A stretch of DNA of 64,000 bases from Lotus japonicus (taxonomy: Eukaryota > Streptophyta > Magnoliopsida > Fabales > Fabaceae), in the NCBI RefSeq assembly GCF_012489685.1, contig NC_080042.1:48660066-48724065 (forward strand), in the 5' to 3' direction. The position numbers were made by a program, and so were the translations under genes. The notes below the pieces were generated by a model. The model was not told the origin of the DNA, made no database searches, and worked only from the letters and a program-made list of their open reading frames with translations. This document shows positions 21,605 through 32,103 of the stretch, piece after piece. Every line of letters begins with the position of its first letter. Position 1 is the stretch's first letter.

Positions 21605-21903
21605 CAGGGCCGGTCCCGACATTTTGGAGGCCCTGGGTTAATAATAAAAATGGACCACTAAATTTTTTTTGGAGAAAGTTTAATAGAATCACTAAGCCAA
21701 AAAAAGGGCTTTTTACAGCGCTTCGAACCTCTCGCCGCTGTTAAATAGTATACAGCGGTATGAAGCGCTGTAAAAGATTGACTATTTACAGCGCTTTTTT
21801 AAGTAAAAACGCTGTAAAAAGTATTCGAATTTTTTTTGTGACCCCTTCTTTTTTGGAGGCCCTGGGTTGTGGGCCTGCTTGCACGGGCCCAGGGCCGACC
21901 CTG
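21605..21903. mobile_element. hAT-type MITE (299 bp, 8-bp TSD GACAGATA)
   Basis: The element starts CAGGGCCGGTCC and ends GGGCCGACCCTG. It is flanked by a perfect 8-bp duplication GACAGATA (21597-21604 and 21904-21911), the length expected for hAT transposition. Both ends carry TTTTGGAGGCCCTGGGTT in direct form. Its middle (about 21710-21815) contains nested palindromes around ACAGCGCT, which look like an insertion from another family. No coding capacity. Confidence 0.92.
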
Positions 21904-22023
21904 GACAGATATTGTAACTTTGTAGATATATTATTCGAATGAAACTTAATTTGTAAAATGTCACACATGATAATATAGGTTGCACGAAGAAGCTTACCAT
22001 GAGATGCTATGCTAAACCACTAT

Positions 22024-23361
22024 CTAGTAGTGGTAAGGGGGAGGAGGTGAAGCATAGATGTAATGTGGTGGAGGTGGGGAATGGACGGGAGGAGGAGGTG
22101 ATGAATATACATAATGTGGTGGAGGTGGTGAATGGACAGGAGGAGGAGGAGACTTGTATTTGTAAACTGGGGGTGGAGGAGATGAGTATTTGTAGGGCTT
22201 CTTTGGTGGTGGTGGGGGTGAAGAGTAATGGTAAGGAGGTGGAGGAGGAGGGGACTTATACTTGTAGACCGGTGGTGGAGGAGATGAGTACTTGTATGGT
22301 GGAGGAGGAGGGGATGAGTACTTGTACGGGGGTGGTGGAGGAGATGAGTACTTGTATGGTGGAGGAGGAGGGGATGAGTACTTGTACGGGGGTGGTGGAG
22401 GAGATGAGTACTTGTAAGGTGGAGGAGGAGGGGATGAGTACTTGTACGGGGGTGGTGGAGGAGATGAGTACTTGTAGGGTGGAGGAGGAGGAGATGAGTA
22501 CTTGTACGGAGGTGGTGGGGGAGATGAGTACTTGTAAGGTGGAGGAGGAGGAGATGAGTACTTATATGGCGGTGGTGGAGGGGATGAGTACTTGTAAGGG
22601 GGTGGTGGAGGGGATGAATACTTGTATGGTGGAGGAGGAGGAGATGAGTACTTGTATGGGGGTGGTGGAGGAGATGAGTACTTGTATGGCTTCTTTGGTG
22701 GAGGTGGAGGAGATTTGTAATAGTAAGCTGGTGGTGGTGGAGACTTGTACTTATAAACTGGTGGTGGAGGGGAATGGTACTTGTATGGTTTCTTTGCTGG
22801 AGGTGGAGGAGACTTGTACTTGTAGACTGGTGGTGGTGGAGATTTGTACTTATAAACTGGAGGTGGAGGTGAAGCATACTTGTATGGCTTCTTTGGTGGT
22901 GGTGGAGGAGACTTGTATTTATAAACTGGTGGTGGAGGTGAAGGGTATTTGTATGGCTTCTTTGGTGGAGGAGGAGGAGACTTATACTTGTAAACTGGTG
23001 GTGGTGGAGACTTGTATTTGTAAACTGGTGGTGGAGGAGATGGGTATTTGTATGGCTTCTTAGGTGGTGGTGGTGGGGACTTATACTTATAAACTGGTGG
23101 GGGTGGAGACTTATACTTGTAAACTGGTGGTGGAGGAGAAGGGTACTTGTATGGCTTCTTTGGTGGAGGTGGTGGTGAAGAGTAATGATATGGAGGAGGA
23201 GGTGAGTGCACTGGTGGTGGCGGAGAGTGATAATAGTAAGGCTTCTTTGGTGGTGGTGGAGATGAATAAATGTAGCTGTTTGCTGAAACCTGGTTTGGCA
23301 AGCTTAGAGAGACTATTGCTAATGCAAGAGTTAGAGTAATAGAGGCCATGAGAGACCCCAT
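22024..23361 (-). CDS. Extensin, classical SPPPP-type cell-wall glycoprotein (445 aa)
   Basis: A single uninterrupted exon. Residues 1-28 ([23 protein letters not shown]) form a signal peptide with probable cleavage after VSANS. The remainder is Ser-Pro(4-5) repeats: [12 protein letters not shown] and [10 protein letters not shown] modules in the N-terminal half, about 13 consecutive [10 protein letters not shown] units in the middle, and [11 protein letters not shown] modules at the C-terminus. In extensins the prolines are hydroxylated and arabinosylated, serines galactosylated, and Tyr-X-Tyr (here YKYK, YHY) cross-linked into the wall network. Start: the ATG at 23361 gives the signal peptide, and a TATA box (CTATATAAAG) lies 50-59 bp upstream. 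No neighbouring host gene is in operon-like or paired arrangement. This is the only clearly intact host gene in the window. The repeat number is likely to vary between alleles. Confidence 0.95.
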   Translation of the reverse strand: MGSLMASITLTLALAIVSLSLPNQVSANSYIYSSPPPPKKPYYYHSPPPPVHSPPPPYHYSSPPPPPKKPYKYPSPPPPVYKYKSPPPPVYKYKSPPPPPKKPYKYPSPPPPVYKYKSPPPPVYKYKSPPPPPKKPYKYPSPPPPVYKYKSPPPPPKKPYKYASPPPPVYKYKSPPPPVYKYKSPPPPAKKPYKYHSPPPPVYKYKSPPPPAYYYKSPPPPPKKPYKYSSPPPPPYKYSSPPPPPYKYSSPPPPPYKYSSPPPPPYKYSSPPPPPYKYSSPPPPPYKYSSPPPPPYKYSSPPPPPYKYSSPPPPPYKYSSPPPPPYKYSSPPPPPYKYSSPPPPPYKYSSPPPPPYKYSSPPPPVYKYKSPPPPPPYHYSSPPPPPKKPYKYSSPPPPVYKYKSPPPPVHSPPPPHYVYSSPPPPVHSPPPPHYIYASPPPPYHY

Positions 23362-23410
23362 TTTCCCCTGAAGTGGGTTTTGGTACTGCTATCAGGAATA
23401 GAGTGTCACC

Positions 23411-23420
23411 CTTTATATAG
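23411..23420 (-). promoter_or_regulatory. TATA box of the extensin gene
   Basis: CTATATAAAG on the minus strand, 50 bp upstream of the ATG. A transcription start about 30 bp downstream would leave a short 5' leader of 20-30 nt. Confidence 0.7.
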
Positions 23421-25757
23421 TTTTTTCTTTACCAATTTAACACAAACTTTTGACATTGGTTGGTGAATTTTGACTCCATATAATTACGTTTCACTTCATG
23501 AAAAATCTGAAATAATTAGAGCATTGGGCCTCCTTGGAATAAATCATTGAGCTTTGTTGGACCAATTCGATCCAAGTGGGTTTCAGAACGCGGATTTGGA
23601 TTAGATAGAGACAGCAAACTTTACCTGAAATATAAAAAACGAATAAAGTAACCAGCATTTTCCTTTGTAGCCCAAAATAAATAAATAAAGTAACCAGCTA
23701 ATTAGCTGTAGCTGTTGACCCTGCCCTTATTTTCTTTACAAGAAGAAAGCCTCTTAACAATTTCATGTAGCACAATTATAGATAGTTACGAGTTTTTAGT
23801 CGTAGATTCGATTCCTGATGAACAGAGTGTTAATTTAGAGAAGTATTTTTTGGATTCGGCCTATCCAATAAACATGATCTCAGAACTTTATAGATTAGTC
23901 TCATAACTATTAGGTATAAAATATGTTGCAAATAAAAAATAAGAAGCTCCAACCACTTAAATAATTAAATTATAAATGCATAGTCTTGGTCAATTTAATA
24001 ATAGGGTATTTAATCTAGTTACGTTGTCCTTTCTCCTCTTCATCTATAATTCCATAGCAAAGTTTGACACTACATGTTGCCCTATCCTAGACGTGTCCCC
24101 CTTCAAGTACCGGCCCAGGGCTGCCACAATGATTTTCATGCATCTCTTAACTTTTTTTCTCTCTCTAATTTAATGAAAGTATGGAATGGCTTATAAAAAT
24201 TTAAATAAATTTTATTCCATTCACACTGATTTTTTTCTTCTATTTCATCTATGAATATGTTTGGTTAAACTGTGAAAATAAATTGAAAATGACTAACACA
24301 GTTTATCATACACATTTTTTCAAAATATCAAATTTATAACATTAAAAATAGTAAAAAGAACTATCACATTTTTCTTAATGCTTATACAAAATACTTATAT
24401 ATCTACTTTGTTTTTTTCCTTTTCTCTCTTATCACAAAAATTAGGGATGAATATACTCTTCTCCTAAAACCAATTTAGAGGTGAGGATGACCCATTTATT
24501 TATAATCACATACGTTTTAGTCATATTTGCATTTAATATGGAACATACTAAATTTCATTCACACTCTTAAAAAATTTAACTTCATTTATAGCAGTTAATT
24601 ACGTTTTTACTTCTTCCAATAATCTATTACATCACATTTCATATTTTCTCTATCTTTTTTTTTTATCTTTCTCCTCTCCACCTGTTTGCTCCGTTTGATA
24701 GAGAAGAGAGAGTAGAGGAGAGAGAAGTTGAGTAGTGAGAAATAGGTGAAAAATAGAGTAGATTTATGGTTGTTTGATATGGTAGAGATAAAGAAGAGAG
24801 AGATGAGAAATAATGAGGTGAAAGAGAAAAAAAAATAACTTTTGAATAAAAAAAACATTTTTGTAACTGAAAAGTGTACTTTAGTGGGTCGAAGCAAATA
24901 GTGGAGTGGCAGTTCTAAGCCGCTACTAAGTGCAGAGAACAAGAAAAAAAAAAAGAACGTGCTGGTACCCAATCTCTGCGAAGACCAGGAAAAGAGGGAA
25001 AAACATATACCCTCTATCTCTCTTGTCTACAGTATTTATTCACTCTAAGCAAATGTGCTCCACCCCTCTCCTCTATCTCTCTCTTGCATCTCTCTCTTCT
25101 ATCTCCCCTCAAACAAACAAAGTGGTAATTTTCATTTTTGTGGTACATCGAAAAGATAAATTACACTTAGAGATTGATCCTGAACCTCCTTCACCCAACT
25201 CATATGTCTACTAACTCTTACTACTTGCTATCATTCATTTTCACTTAAAATCAAGTGCGATGTCTTATTTTTTACAATTTTTCCCCTTTCTCTACGAGTC
25301 AATTTAGTGCGTGTACTTTTTATTATATTTGGGATATTGCATAATTTTTTCCGCTGCCGGAGGAATCATAGAAAAGATAAAAACTAGAAGAGGTCTATAA
25401 CTCAATATTGCTCCTTTTGTTTATTTTCTTAACTTTTCTATATTCAGAATATACACAAATGTGACTGTAAGACTAATTCCCCTGTCTAAAATAATGGTTA
25501 ACTATATTTTATCCCGCGTATAATTGGATCTGACAAATATCTTTTGTATAATAATTATTTTAAACACATTTATAATAGACATTTAAAATACAATAAATAG
25601 ATTTAATATTTAGATATGAAAACACATTTCTTAAATGGATAATTTTTTAAATGATAATTATTATGAATTTGATTTAGTGTTTTATATATTGAGATGAGCT
25701 GATAAGAATTAAAAAATTAATATTCATGAATCTCTTATGGATCATAGAAAATATAAG
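23421..25757. other. Extensin 5' flank and intergenic AT-rich DNA
   Basis: AT-rich unique-looking sequence with long T, A and CT/GA tracts (24640-24860, 25010-25110). ORFs here are low-complexity (for example Phe-rich at 24607-24972). Upstream regulatory sites of the extensin gene are expected in the first several hundred bases but cannot be identified individually. Confidence 0.5.
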
Positions 25758-26611
25758 GTTTAAATTCACTTTTGAAACCTAATTTAATACGATTGTGCAA
25801 AACTGATCCTCAATGTTTAAAACGGGCGTTTTTGGTCCCAACTTTTTCTGGCACGAGCAATTTTGATCCCTTCGTTAAAGTTCTATAAAAAACTAACAAA
25901 AGTAGGTGATATGGCCACATTAAATGATGTGGCATGTCATCTCATGCCTCCACATAGATAATTAGTTAACAAAATATATAAATAAAAAATATTTTTCAAT
26001 GCTTCTGCATCCTATGTAACTTCTGCGCAGTTTCGGGTATTACAAGGTTTCAGGGTTCATTGGGGTAAGTTACGTTGGGGTTTCTAGTTGGTTGGGGTTT
26101 TCTAGTTGGTTGGGGTAAGCTTGGTGGGGGTAAGCTCTGCTTTTTATGATTCTTCTCGTTGTTGTTGGGGATTTGGCTTGTAAGAGGAAGTAGAATTTCG
26201 AAAGATGTTTGAGGTGTACAAGACTCAGAGTCAATATGCCTAGATTGGTGATGAAGAACTCACTGCTAAGGATTTGGAAGTTAGGGTGATGTGGCACTGG
26301 TGGGAGTTATAGCGGGAGTGGAGATTGGAAGAAGAAGGGATTGGAGATTCTAATTTTTTATGAGTTTCTGTTTTATTATTTATGAAAATATTAATTTTAT
26401 TATAATTATTATGAGGATGCTTTGTTGGGTGCCAACTCATTTAATGAGATTCACATCACCTACTTCTGTTAGTTTTTTGACGGAACTTTAACAAAGGGAC
26501 CAAATTTGCTAACGGTATAAAGATTTGGGACGAAATGCGCTCGTTAAAACATCGAGGATCCGACCTTTTGCATATCATATTAGATCAGGGGCTAAAACTC
26601 CAATTAAGTCA
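25758..26611. mobile_element. Mutator-like element with long inverted repeats (about 854 bp)
   Basis: The left arm (25758 to about 25935) and the right arm (about 26445-26611) are inverted copies. They share AAAGTTCTATAAAAAACTAAC-type words, AGTAGGTGAT and AAATGATGTGG/ATGAGTTGG. Flanks AAATATAAG (25749-25757) and ATATATAAG (26612-26620) agree at 8 of 9 bases, as expected for a Mutator TSD. The interior holds GGTTGGGGT repeats (26075-26130) and no transposase. Confidence 0.75.
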
Positions 26612-26674
26612 ATATATAAGTAAGAATCATAAAATGAAAAAAATATCAAATGATTAAAAGTAGTTCCAGTACAT

Positions 26675-26860
26675 ATTTGCTCAGTTGACAAGGACGAACC
26701 ACTTTTCTTCAGAAGATTGTGTGTTTCATTCTCGTTGCCGCTGTGAGGGTTGTATTGGTGGACAATCTATAAGTACCTATGTAATCGACCTATGGTACCA
26801 AAGGCGTGTCTTGACCGTGGGGGTGGTCGAAGCCGAATGCACCCAAATATTTTATTAGAA
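26675..26860 (+). mobile_element. Degenerate tRNA-derived SINE-like fragment
   Basis: TTGCTCAGTTGACAAGG resembles a tRNA D-arm/A-box. TTCAGAAGATTGTGTGTTTC further on could be a decayed anticodon-to-B-box segment. A non-tRNA body follows. The B-box is poor and no TSD or A-tail was identified, so this is a weak call. Confidence 0.25.
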
Positions 26861-27278
26861 AAAAGATAAAAAAAATAATATAATGCTACATAATTAATTT
26901 AAAAATTTAATTAAATTAAATTTTGAGTTAATTTATTGTAATTATTCAATTTAAATAATAAATTTTGATCTTAATTAAATTTAAAGTTAAATTATAAAAA
27001 ATAATGTTAATTAATATAAAAAACAATAACCATAATTAGAAAAAAAAAATCATTATTTTGAATTATGAGAATCTCATTCACACAGGTAGTGTGTTCAACT
27101 CACTCTCCAATGAGGAAGAGAGAGAATATTCAAGAAGTTTCATTGAGAATATTGAGAGCACAATAGCGTCAATCTCCAAGAAAATTACTCTAATTTATAT
27201 AATAAATGTCGATTAAGGCTTCTTATATAGTAATGATCTTAGAGTTTAAAACCCTTTTTTCTACTTGAAATAAAATAC

Positions 27279-27608
27279 TCAAGACAATCTAAGTAATTCT
27301 TGGCACAAAAAAGAACTAACAGATGAATAAGAAAACTTAGAAAAATGCATAGGAGATCCATCTCGTGAAGCCTGGTAAGTCACAACATCCTCAACAATAT
27401 TATGTTCACGAATATGCTTGGCACTAGCATTCCAATTCCTCGTGAGTAGCACGTATATAATAAGAATGACATTCCTCAACAAGTGATTATTAATATCATT
27501 ATCAGAACTCATAATATCCACGGCATCCTTACAGTCAAAGGAACTCCTGCACCCTAACTCACAAGCAAGCACAAGTACTATTTCTAGAGTGAGCAACTCC
27601 TTTTGCAC
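27279..27608 (-). pseudogene. LINE-derived RNase H-like (RVT_3) C-terminal fragment
   Basis: The minus frame has LACELGCRSSFDCKDAVDIM, a spacer, LLTRNWNASAKHIREHNIVED and a tail SPMHFSKF. This follows the order seen at the C-terminus of plant non-LTR retrotransposon polyproteins: a metal-binding Asp segment, helix, then a W..HI.RE.N..AD-like segment. The normal final Ala-Asp is changed. There is no RT domain next to it, so it is a 5'-truncated relic directly beside the truncated copia RT. Confidence 0.6.
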
Positions 27609-27828
27609 TTTTGAGCATTAATCATCTAAGGTATATGGATGAAGATCTTTTGTCTCTATTTAATATCTCTTTCTCGATCTTGCGATTCAAATTGTTCTCA
27701 TACAAGCATGAATAAGACAATTATAATCTTATATATAAGTGATTTTGAAATAACATGGCCAAATTTAATTGATAGTACAGGAAAGGAAATGACAATAGTA
27801 AAAAGAAACAAAAGACATCATGTTGGAA

Positions 27829-28142
27829 AAGGTCTCATCAAAGTCAATTCCTTCAATATGAGTGTACCCTTGAGCAACTAATATGACCTTGTTCCTGGTT
27901 ACAATACCATTCTCATATGTCTTATTCCTGAAGATCGACTTGGTACCTATTACATTTACTCCATCTGGCCTTGGAACTAAATCCCACACTTCATTTCTTT
28001 TGAAATGAGCCAGTTCTTCCTGCATGGCATTGATCCAATACTCATCTGTTAAAGCTTCCTTGATGTTCTTTGGTTCAATTTTGGAAATGAAACAGGCATT
28101 AGAGATGATCTCTCTAGATCTGGTAGTGACACCTTCATTCAA
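27829..28142 (-). pseudogene. N-terminal RT fragment of copia element B
   Basis: The frame shows NIKEALTDEYWINAMQEEL, WDLVPRPDGVNVIGTKSIFR, KVILVAQGYTHIEGIDFDET, the conserved opening of copia reverse transcriptase. Homology ends at DETF, before the catalytic YVDD box, so no enzyme activity is possible. Confidence 0.85.
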
Positions 28143-28585
28143 ATTTCATATGATGTTTTCTTTGGGATGAATCTTCTGGATTTTGATTGATGGAACTTTA
28201 TCCCTTGGTGACATACTCTCACTCTCATCTTCAGATTCAGTGTTGGACCAGATGTCTGAGACATGTGGTCTTACATCAACTACCTGATGTATACTGTAAT
28301 CTTCAATTCAATAGATTCCTTCATATCACTCAAATTATCATCAATAACAACATTTATTGATTCCATCAAGGTTGTAGTGCGAGAATAGAACACTCTGTAA
28401 GCTTTACTATTGATGGAGAGGAATATTTCCTCATCACTCTTGGTATCCAACTGTCAGAATGTAACACTTTCTTCCAAAAACATGAAAGTATTAGACAATT
28501 GGCTTCTTCCCTTTCCACAGCTCATATTGTGTAGAATCAGTATCTGAACGAATAGTCACACGATTGTGTATGTAGCAATCAATGT

Positions 28586-28795
28586 TTATAGCTTCAGCCC
28601 ATAATGATATGGAATCTTCTTTGTATGCAGCATAACTCTTGCAGATTCTTGCAAGGTTCTGTTCTTCCTTTCAACCACGCCATTCTGTTGAGGGGTAATT
28701 GGTGTTGAGAACTCATGCTTGATACCTTCATTGATGCAGTATTCTGAAAATTTTCTGTTTTCAAATTCCTTCCCATGATCACATCGAATTCTCAC
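28586..28795 (-). pseudogene. Integrase core fragment of copia element B
   Basis: Contains the segment IRCDHGKEFENRKF (second catalytic Asp region) and FSTPITPQQNGVVERKNRTL with the third acidic residue Glu. The first catalytic Asp and the C-terminal part lie in damaged frames on either side. Confidence 0.85.
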
Positions 28796-28948
28796 AATTC
28801 CATATCCTTTCTCTCTTTGAAGTTATTGACTAAGTTCTCTGGAGACTTCAACGGTATCTGATTTTTCTGCAATAAAACTCACCCAAGTGAATCTTGAAAA
28901 ATCATCAACACATATAAAAACATACATTTATCCTCCAATGCTTTCTTT

Positions 28949-29209
28949 CTACAATTCCAGTGTTCTAGTTCTAGCCACATGCTGCAATTTCTTATGAGAT
29001 GTCTTAGTTTGCTTTCCAATCTGGCACTCTCCACCCACTTTTCCTTCTTCAATCTTCATTTTATGGAGAACTCTGATAGCTTCCTTGGAGATAATCTTCT
29101 TCATGCTTGTAGGATTGAGATGCCCTAGTTTTTGATGCCACAGTTTTACCTCTTCTTCCTTAGATACAATACACATTGAGGACATAACCTTGTTTTGTGG
29201 AGTCCACAT
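28949..29209 (-). pseudogene. GAG-pre-integrase domain of copia element B
   Basis: LWHQKLGHLNPTSMKKI and CQIGKQTKTSHKK match the His-His-Cys-Cys zinc-binding region that precedes integrase in copia elements. The frame breaks at both ends. Confidence 0.8.
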
Positions 29210-29380
29210 GTAGCAATTGTCTTTTGATCTTACTTATGTCATGATCACTTCATCATTTTCATCAATCACTTTACATCCAGATTTACTGAAAAAGACATTG
29301 AGGTCCAAGTCACACAATTGACTTATACTGATCAGATTTGCAGTTAGACCTTCCACCAACAACACATCACTCAGAGTAGG

Positions 29381-29740
29381 TTATCCACTACTGATAAATT
29401 TTCCATATCCTTTGATTTTTCCTTTAGCACCATCACCAAAAGTAACATAACTACTGGAGTGTGGCTTGGCATTGTCAAGATAAATCTTCACTCTTGTCTT
29501 GTGTCTGGAACATCTACTGTCAAAATACCAATCCTCTTTAGAAGATACTCTTAGAGAGGTGTAAGCAACAAGTGTTGTTACATTGCTCTTGGGTTTCCAC
29601 TCTTTCCTTTTTGGACTAGCATGATTGTTCCTCTGAGTTTGCTTTTGAGACTTAGGAATTCCATATAACTTGTAGCAATATGGTCTTATATGTCCATGTC
29701 TACCACAATGATGACATCTCCAGCTTGAGTTCTTTACCAC
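29381..29740 (-). pseudogene. CCHC zinc knuckle and protease of copia element B
   Basis: CHHCGRHGHIRPYC is a C-X2-C-X4-H-X4-C zinc knuckle of gag. About 60 residues later comes WYFDSRCSRHKT, the copia protease active-site region. The normally invariant Gly after Asp-Ser is Arg, which should abolish activity. A VTFGDGAKGKIKGYG strand follows. Confidence 0.85.
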
Positions 29741-30561
29741 AATTACATATGTTTGACATCATGTTGCAACATCTGGTTTGACATCCTGAACTCAGTTTTT
29801 CTTTCTGTAGGAATAAACTTGTGAATGACCTTTTTGCTTTCTTCTGGTGTAGATTCATCAGCATATCCCAATCCTTTCATATCCTTAGTCCTCTTTCATG
29901 TATCCAATATCAAATAAAAAACATTAGTTCCATTGTTCAGCATACGTACAAATTTTATCATACCTTCTATTTTTATTTCAGCACAGTGACTTCCTCGTGA
30001 AGATTGCTATTGATGTCTAGAAGATTCTGTTTTTCAGTTTCAAGATCCTTCACAGTCCTTTCCAGCTTCTTGCCATTTTCACAAGCTTCTTCCAGTTCTT
30101 GAATAACAGCTTGTAGGTTTCAACAAGTTCTTCTTCTGATATTTCACCATCACTAGACTCATTGTCATAATTGCATTTCACTGTAAGACCCATGTCTTGA
30201 GTTTCTTCTTGTTCTTCAGAATCGTCATCTGACCAAGTTGCCACCATTGCTATCCCTTGTTTCTTCAAATATGTTTTCCATTCAGCCTTAATGTGACCAT
30301 ACCCCTCACATTCATGAACAACTTTGCTTTTGTTAGGTTTATCCTCTTCCTTATTTCTACGAGGATACCAAAGTTCTTGACAATGTCGGACCGTTTGTCT
30401 GGAATATTTGGTCTAGGTCTTCTGTCAAATCTTCTCATGACTTTGTTGAACTTTCTTCGAAGTTAATCTATTGCCTCTGACAGATTCTCATCGGAGTCCT
30501 TCTCACTTTGATCATCATCTTCTATATTGGACATTAAAGTTATGCTCTTGCTCTTCTTGTA

Positions 30562-31046
30562 TTATATCTCATTGAAAGACATTTCAAAAGTTTGTAGAGA
30601 GCTAATGAGTCCATCCACTTTGATACTACCAATATCCTGAGCCTCCTCAATAGTTGTAACCTTCATATCAAACCTTTTAGGCAATGACCTGAGAATCTTC
30701 CTGAGAAGCTTTTCTTCGGACATCTGCTCTCCTAAGGGAAAAAATGCATTTTCCATATCACGCACCATCATGTGAAAATCGGATATTGTTTCATCCTCCT
30801 TCATCTTTCGGTTCTCAAATTGTGTAGAAACCAATTGGAGCCTTGACAATTGTACTGTAGTGGTTCTTTTATGAGCAGCCCTGATAATTTCCCAGACATC
30901 TTTAGCAATAGTGAAAGTATTGATTTCCAGGTCTTGCTATCAATTGATCTCAGAAACGCAATCATACATGTCTTCCAGTAATCGTAGTTGGTGCCATCCA
31001 AGATTAGTGGCCTATGAACAAATCCTCCCTCTTTGCTGTTGCCCAT
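30562..31046 (-). pseudogene. gag of copia element B (frameshifted)
   Basis: ATG at 31046 opens GGFVHRPLILDGTNYDYWKT, the UBN2-type gag start. A frameshift between about 30800 and 30850 leads to MKEDETISDFHMMVRDMENA and LRKILRSLPKRFDMKVTTIE. It corresponds closely to the plus-strand gag at 59545. A further gag-linker piece is at 30050-30268. Confidence 0.8.
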
Positions 31047-31107
31047 AATACCAGAATAAAAGTTCCCTAAATGGCTAAATCTCACCCAAGCATAATAGGG
31101 TGCCTGC

Positions 31108-31119
31108 TCTGATACCAAT
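31108..31119 (-). other. Primer-binding site of copia element B
   Basis: GCTCTGATACCA in plus orientation is the complement of TGGTATCAGAGC, the initiator-tRNA-Met primer site of plant copia elements. The LTR boundary (TGAAATT in plus orientation) lies directly beyond, at 31120. Confidence 0.85.
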
Positions 31120-31621
31120 TGAAATTATGGCACTCGTAGGACAGATGTTCTACACAAAGTCTAAGACATCTTGTACAACAAGTTGCAATTATCAATGTTT
31201 GAATATGCAAGTTAAAGAGAAGAAATAGCAAAATAGACACACAAGAGATTGGTAACCAAGTTTGGTGCAATATCACATACGTTTGGAGGGTTTTCACCCG
31301 AGAAAGATAATCCACTATTATAGGGAATCATGTACACAAAAGGTCTTAGCTCCGGTTGACTGCATTTTCTACGTATTCCTACCTATGGTTATTCCTTAGT
31401 CCCCCCTATGTACGAGAGCTCCTCTCAATTTCTCACCAAATCACTGCCACAATGACTGATCTCTTACATATAGGAGTAAAGACAAATCTCAAGATCAAAC
31501 AACTTTCAGCTAATACAAGAACATAAAGCTGATGAGAGAGTTACAAAACAAGCGTGAACTCAAATATCAAAACCCTAATCACACAACACGAAGCACATCA
31601 CGCAGTTAGGTTTTGGTATTC
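31120..31621 (-). mobile_element. 5' LTR of copia element B, part 1 (R/U5 side)
   Basis: From the PBS boundary rightward; the opposite copy at 59480 ends in the same AATTTCA. The LTR is interrupted at 31622 by the Tat element's TSD TTAAA and resumes at 40703. Part 2 is the U3 side. Confidence 0.75.
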
Positions 31622-31626
31622 TTAAA

Positions 31627-31945
31627 TGGACTGGGCGAGACCCCAGGGGCCCTCGCCCAGGGGCACTTACCTAAGGGCGGTGCGCGAGCCAGGGAGTTGG
31701 GCCTCCCCCGAGAGGCCCGTCTGGCCCACTAAGGACGATTAGGGACGCTAGGCCCAACCTCAAGCCTATAAATAGGGGGCGGTTACCAATTGTAAGGGAC
31801 TCTTAGCTCATTTGAGAAATAATAAGCCTGAAATTCAGTTACATTCTCTCTCTAAGAGGTTACACTTTTTCTCTCTAAGATTCTCACATCGCAATCCTCT
31901 CACATTAGGTACTATACCCTATCTCTATGTAATGAGGATAGAACA
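31627..31945 (+). mobile_element. 5' LTR of Tat element C (319 bp)
   Basis: Starts TGGACTGGGCGAGACCC and ends GGATAGAACA. A TATA box (CTATAAATAGGGGG) is at about 31767-31780, followed by a CT-rich transcribed leader. It is very close in sequence to the 3' LTR with a few per cent differences by eye, indicating moderate age. Confidence 0.92.
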
Positions 31946-31968
31946 TTTGACGTCGTCTGTGGGGATCA
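31946..31968 (+). other. Primer-binding-site region of element C
   Basis: TTTGACGTCGTCTGTGGGGA directly follows the 5' LTR, the position and form of the TGGCGCCGTCTGTGGGGA-type primer sites of gypsy elements, with two decayed positions (GACGTC for GGCGCC). The same segment precedes the leader in element A. Confidence 0.65.
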
Positions 31969-32103
31969 GTAGATTTCGATTCCCGGACTACGTGGATTGT
32001 GATTTCGTTGAGAGAAGTTTGATTTTCTATAGAATTTACTTTGATTTCCGTATTTCCGGCAAAATTCCTAGTTTGTGATCGATATTTGATGGAAACATGA
32101 CGT

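Larger units (their letters stand above)
27790..31122 (-). mobile_element. SIRE-like Ty1/copia element B, internal region, 3'-truncated
   Basis: Order on the minus strand: PBS (31119-31108), gag (31046 to about 30560), CCHC and protease (29740-29381), GAG-pre-integrase (29209-28949), integrase core (28795-28586) and the N-terminal part of RT (28142 to about 27829). It breaks off within RT. This order (integrase before RT) is diagnostic of Ty1/copia. Its 5' LTR follows to the right (31120-31621) and resumes at about 40703, because a Tat element is inserted in it. Confidence 0.85.

Noticed and set aside
21999..23063. 354-codon plus-strand ORF rich in Val, Glu, Met-Ser-Thr-Cys repeats, and a 285-codon His/Thr/Leu minus-strand ORF in the same place
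   Set aside because: Both are other-frame readings of the extensin repeats. They have no start context or family resemblance, and the extensin frame has a signal peptide and TATA box.
24607..24972. 121-codon Phe-rich minus-strand ORF near the extensin promoter
   Set aside because: It is read from T/A-rich and CT-rich low-complexity DNA with no domain or promoter evidence.
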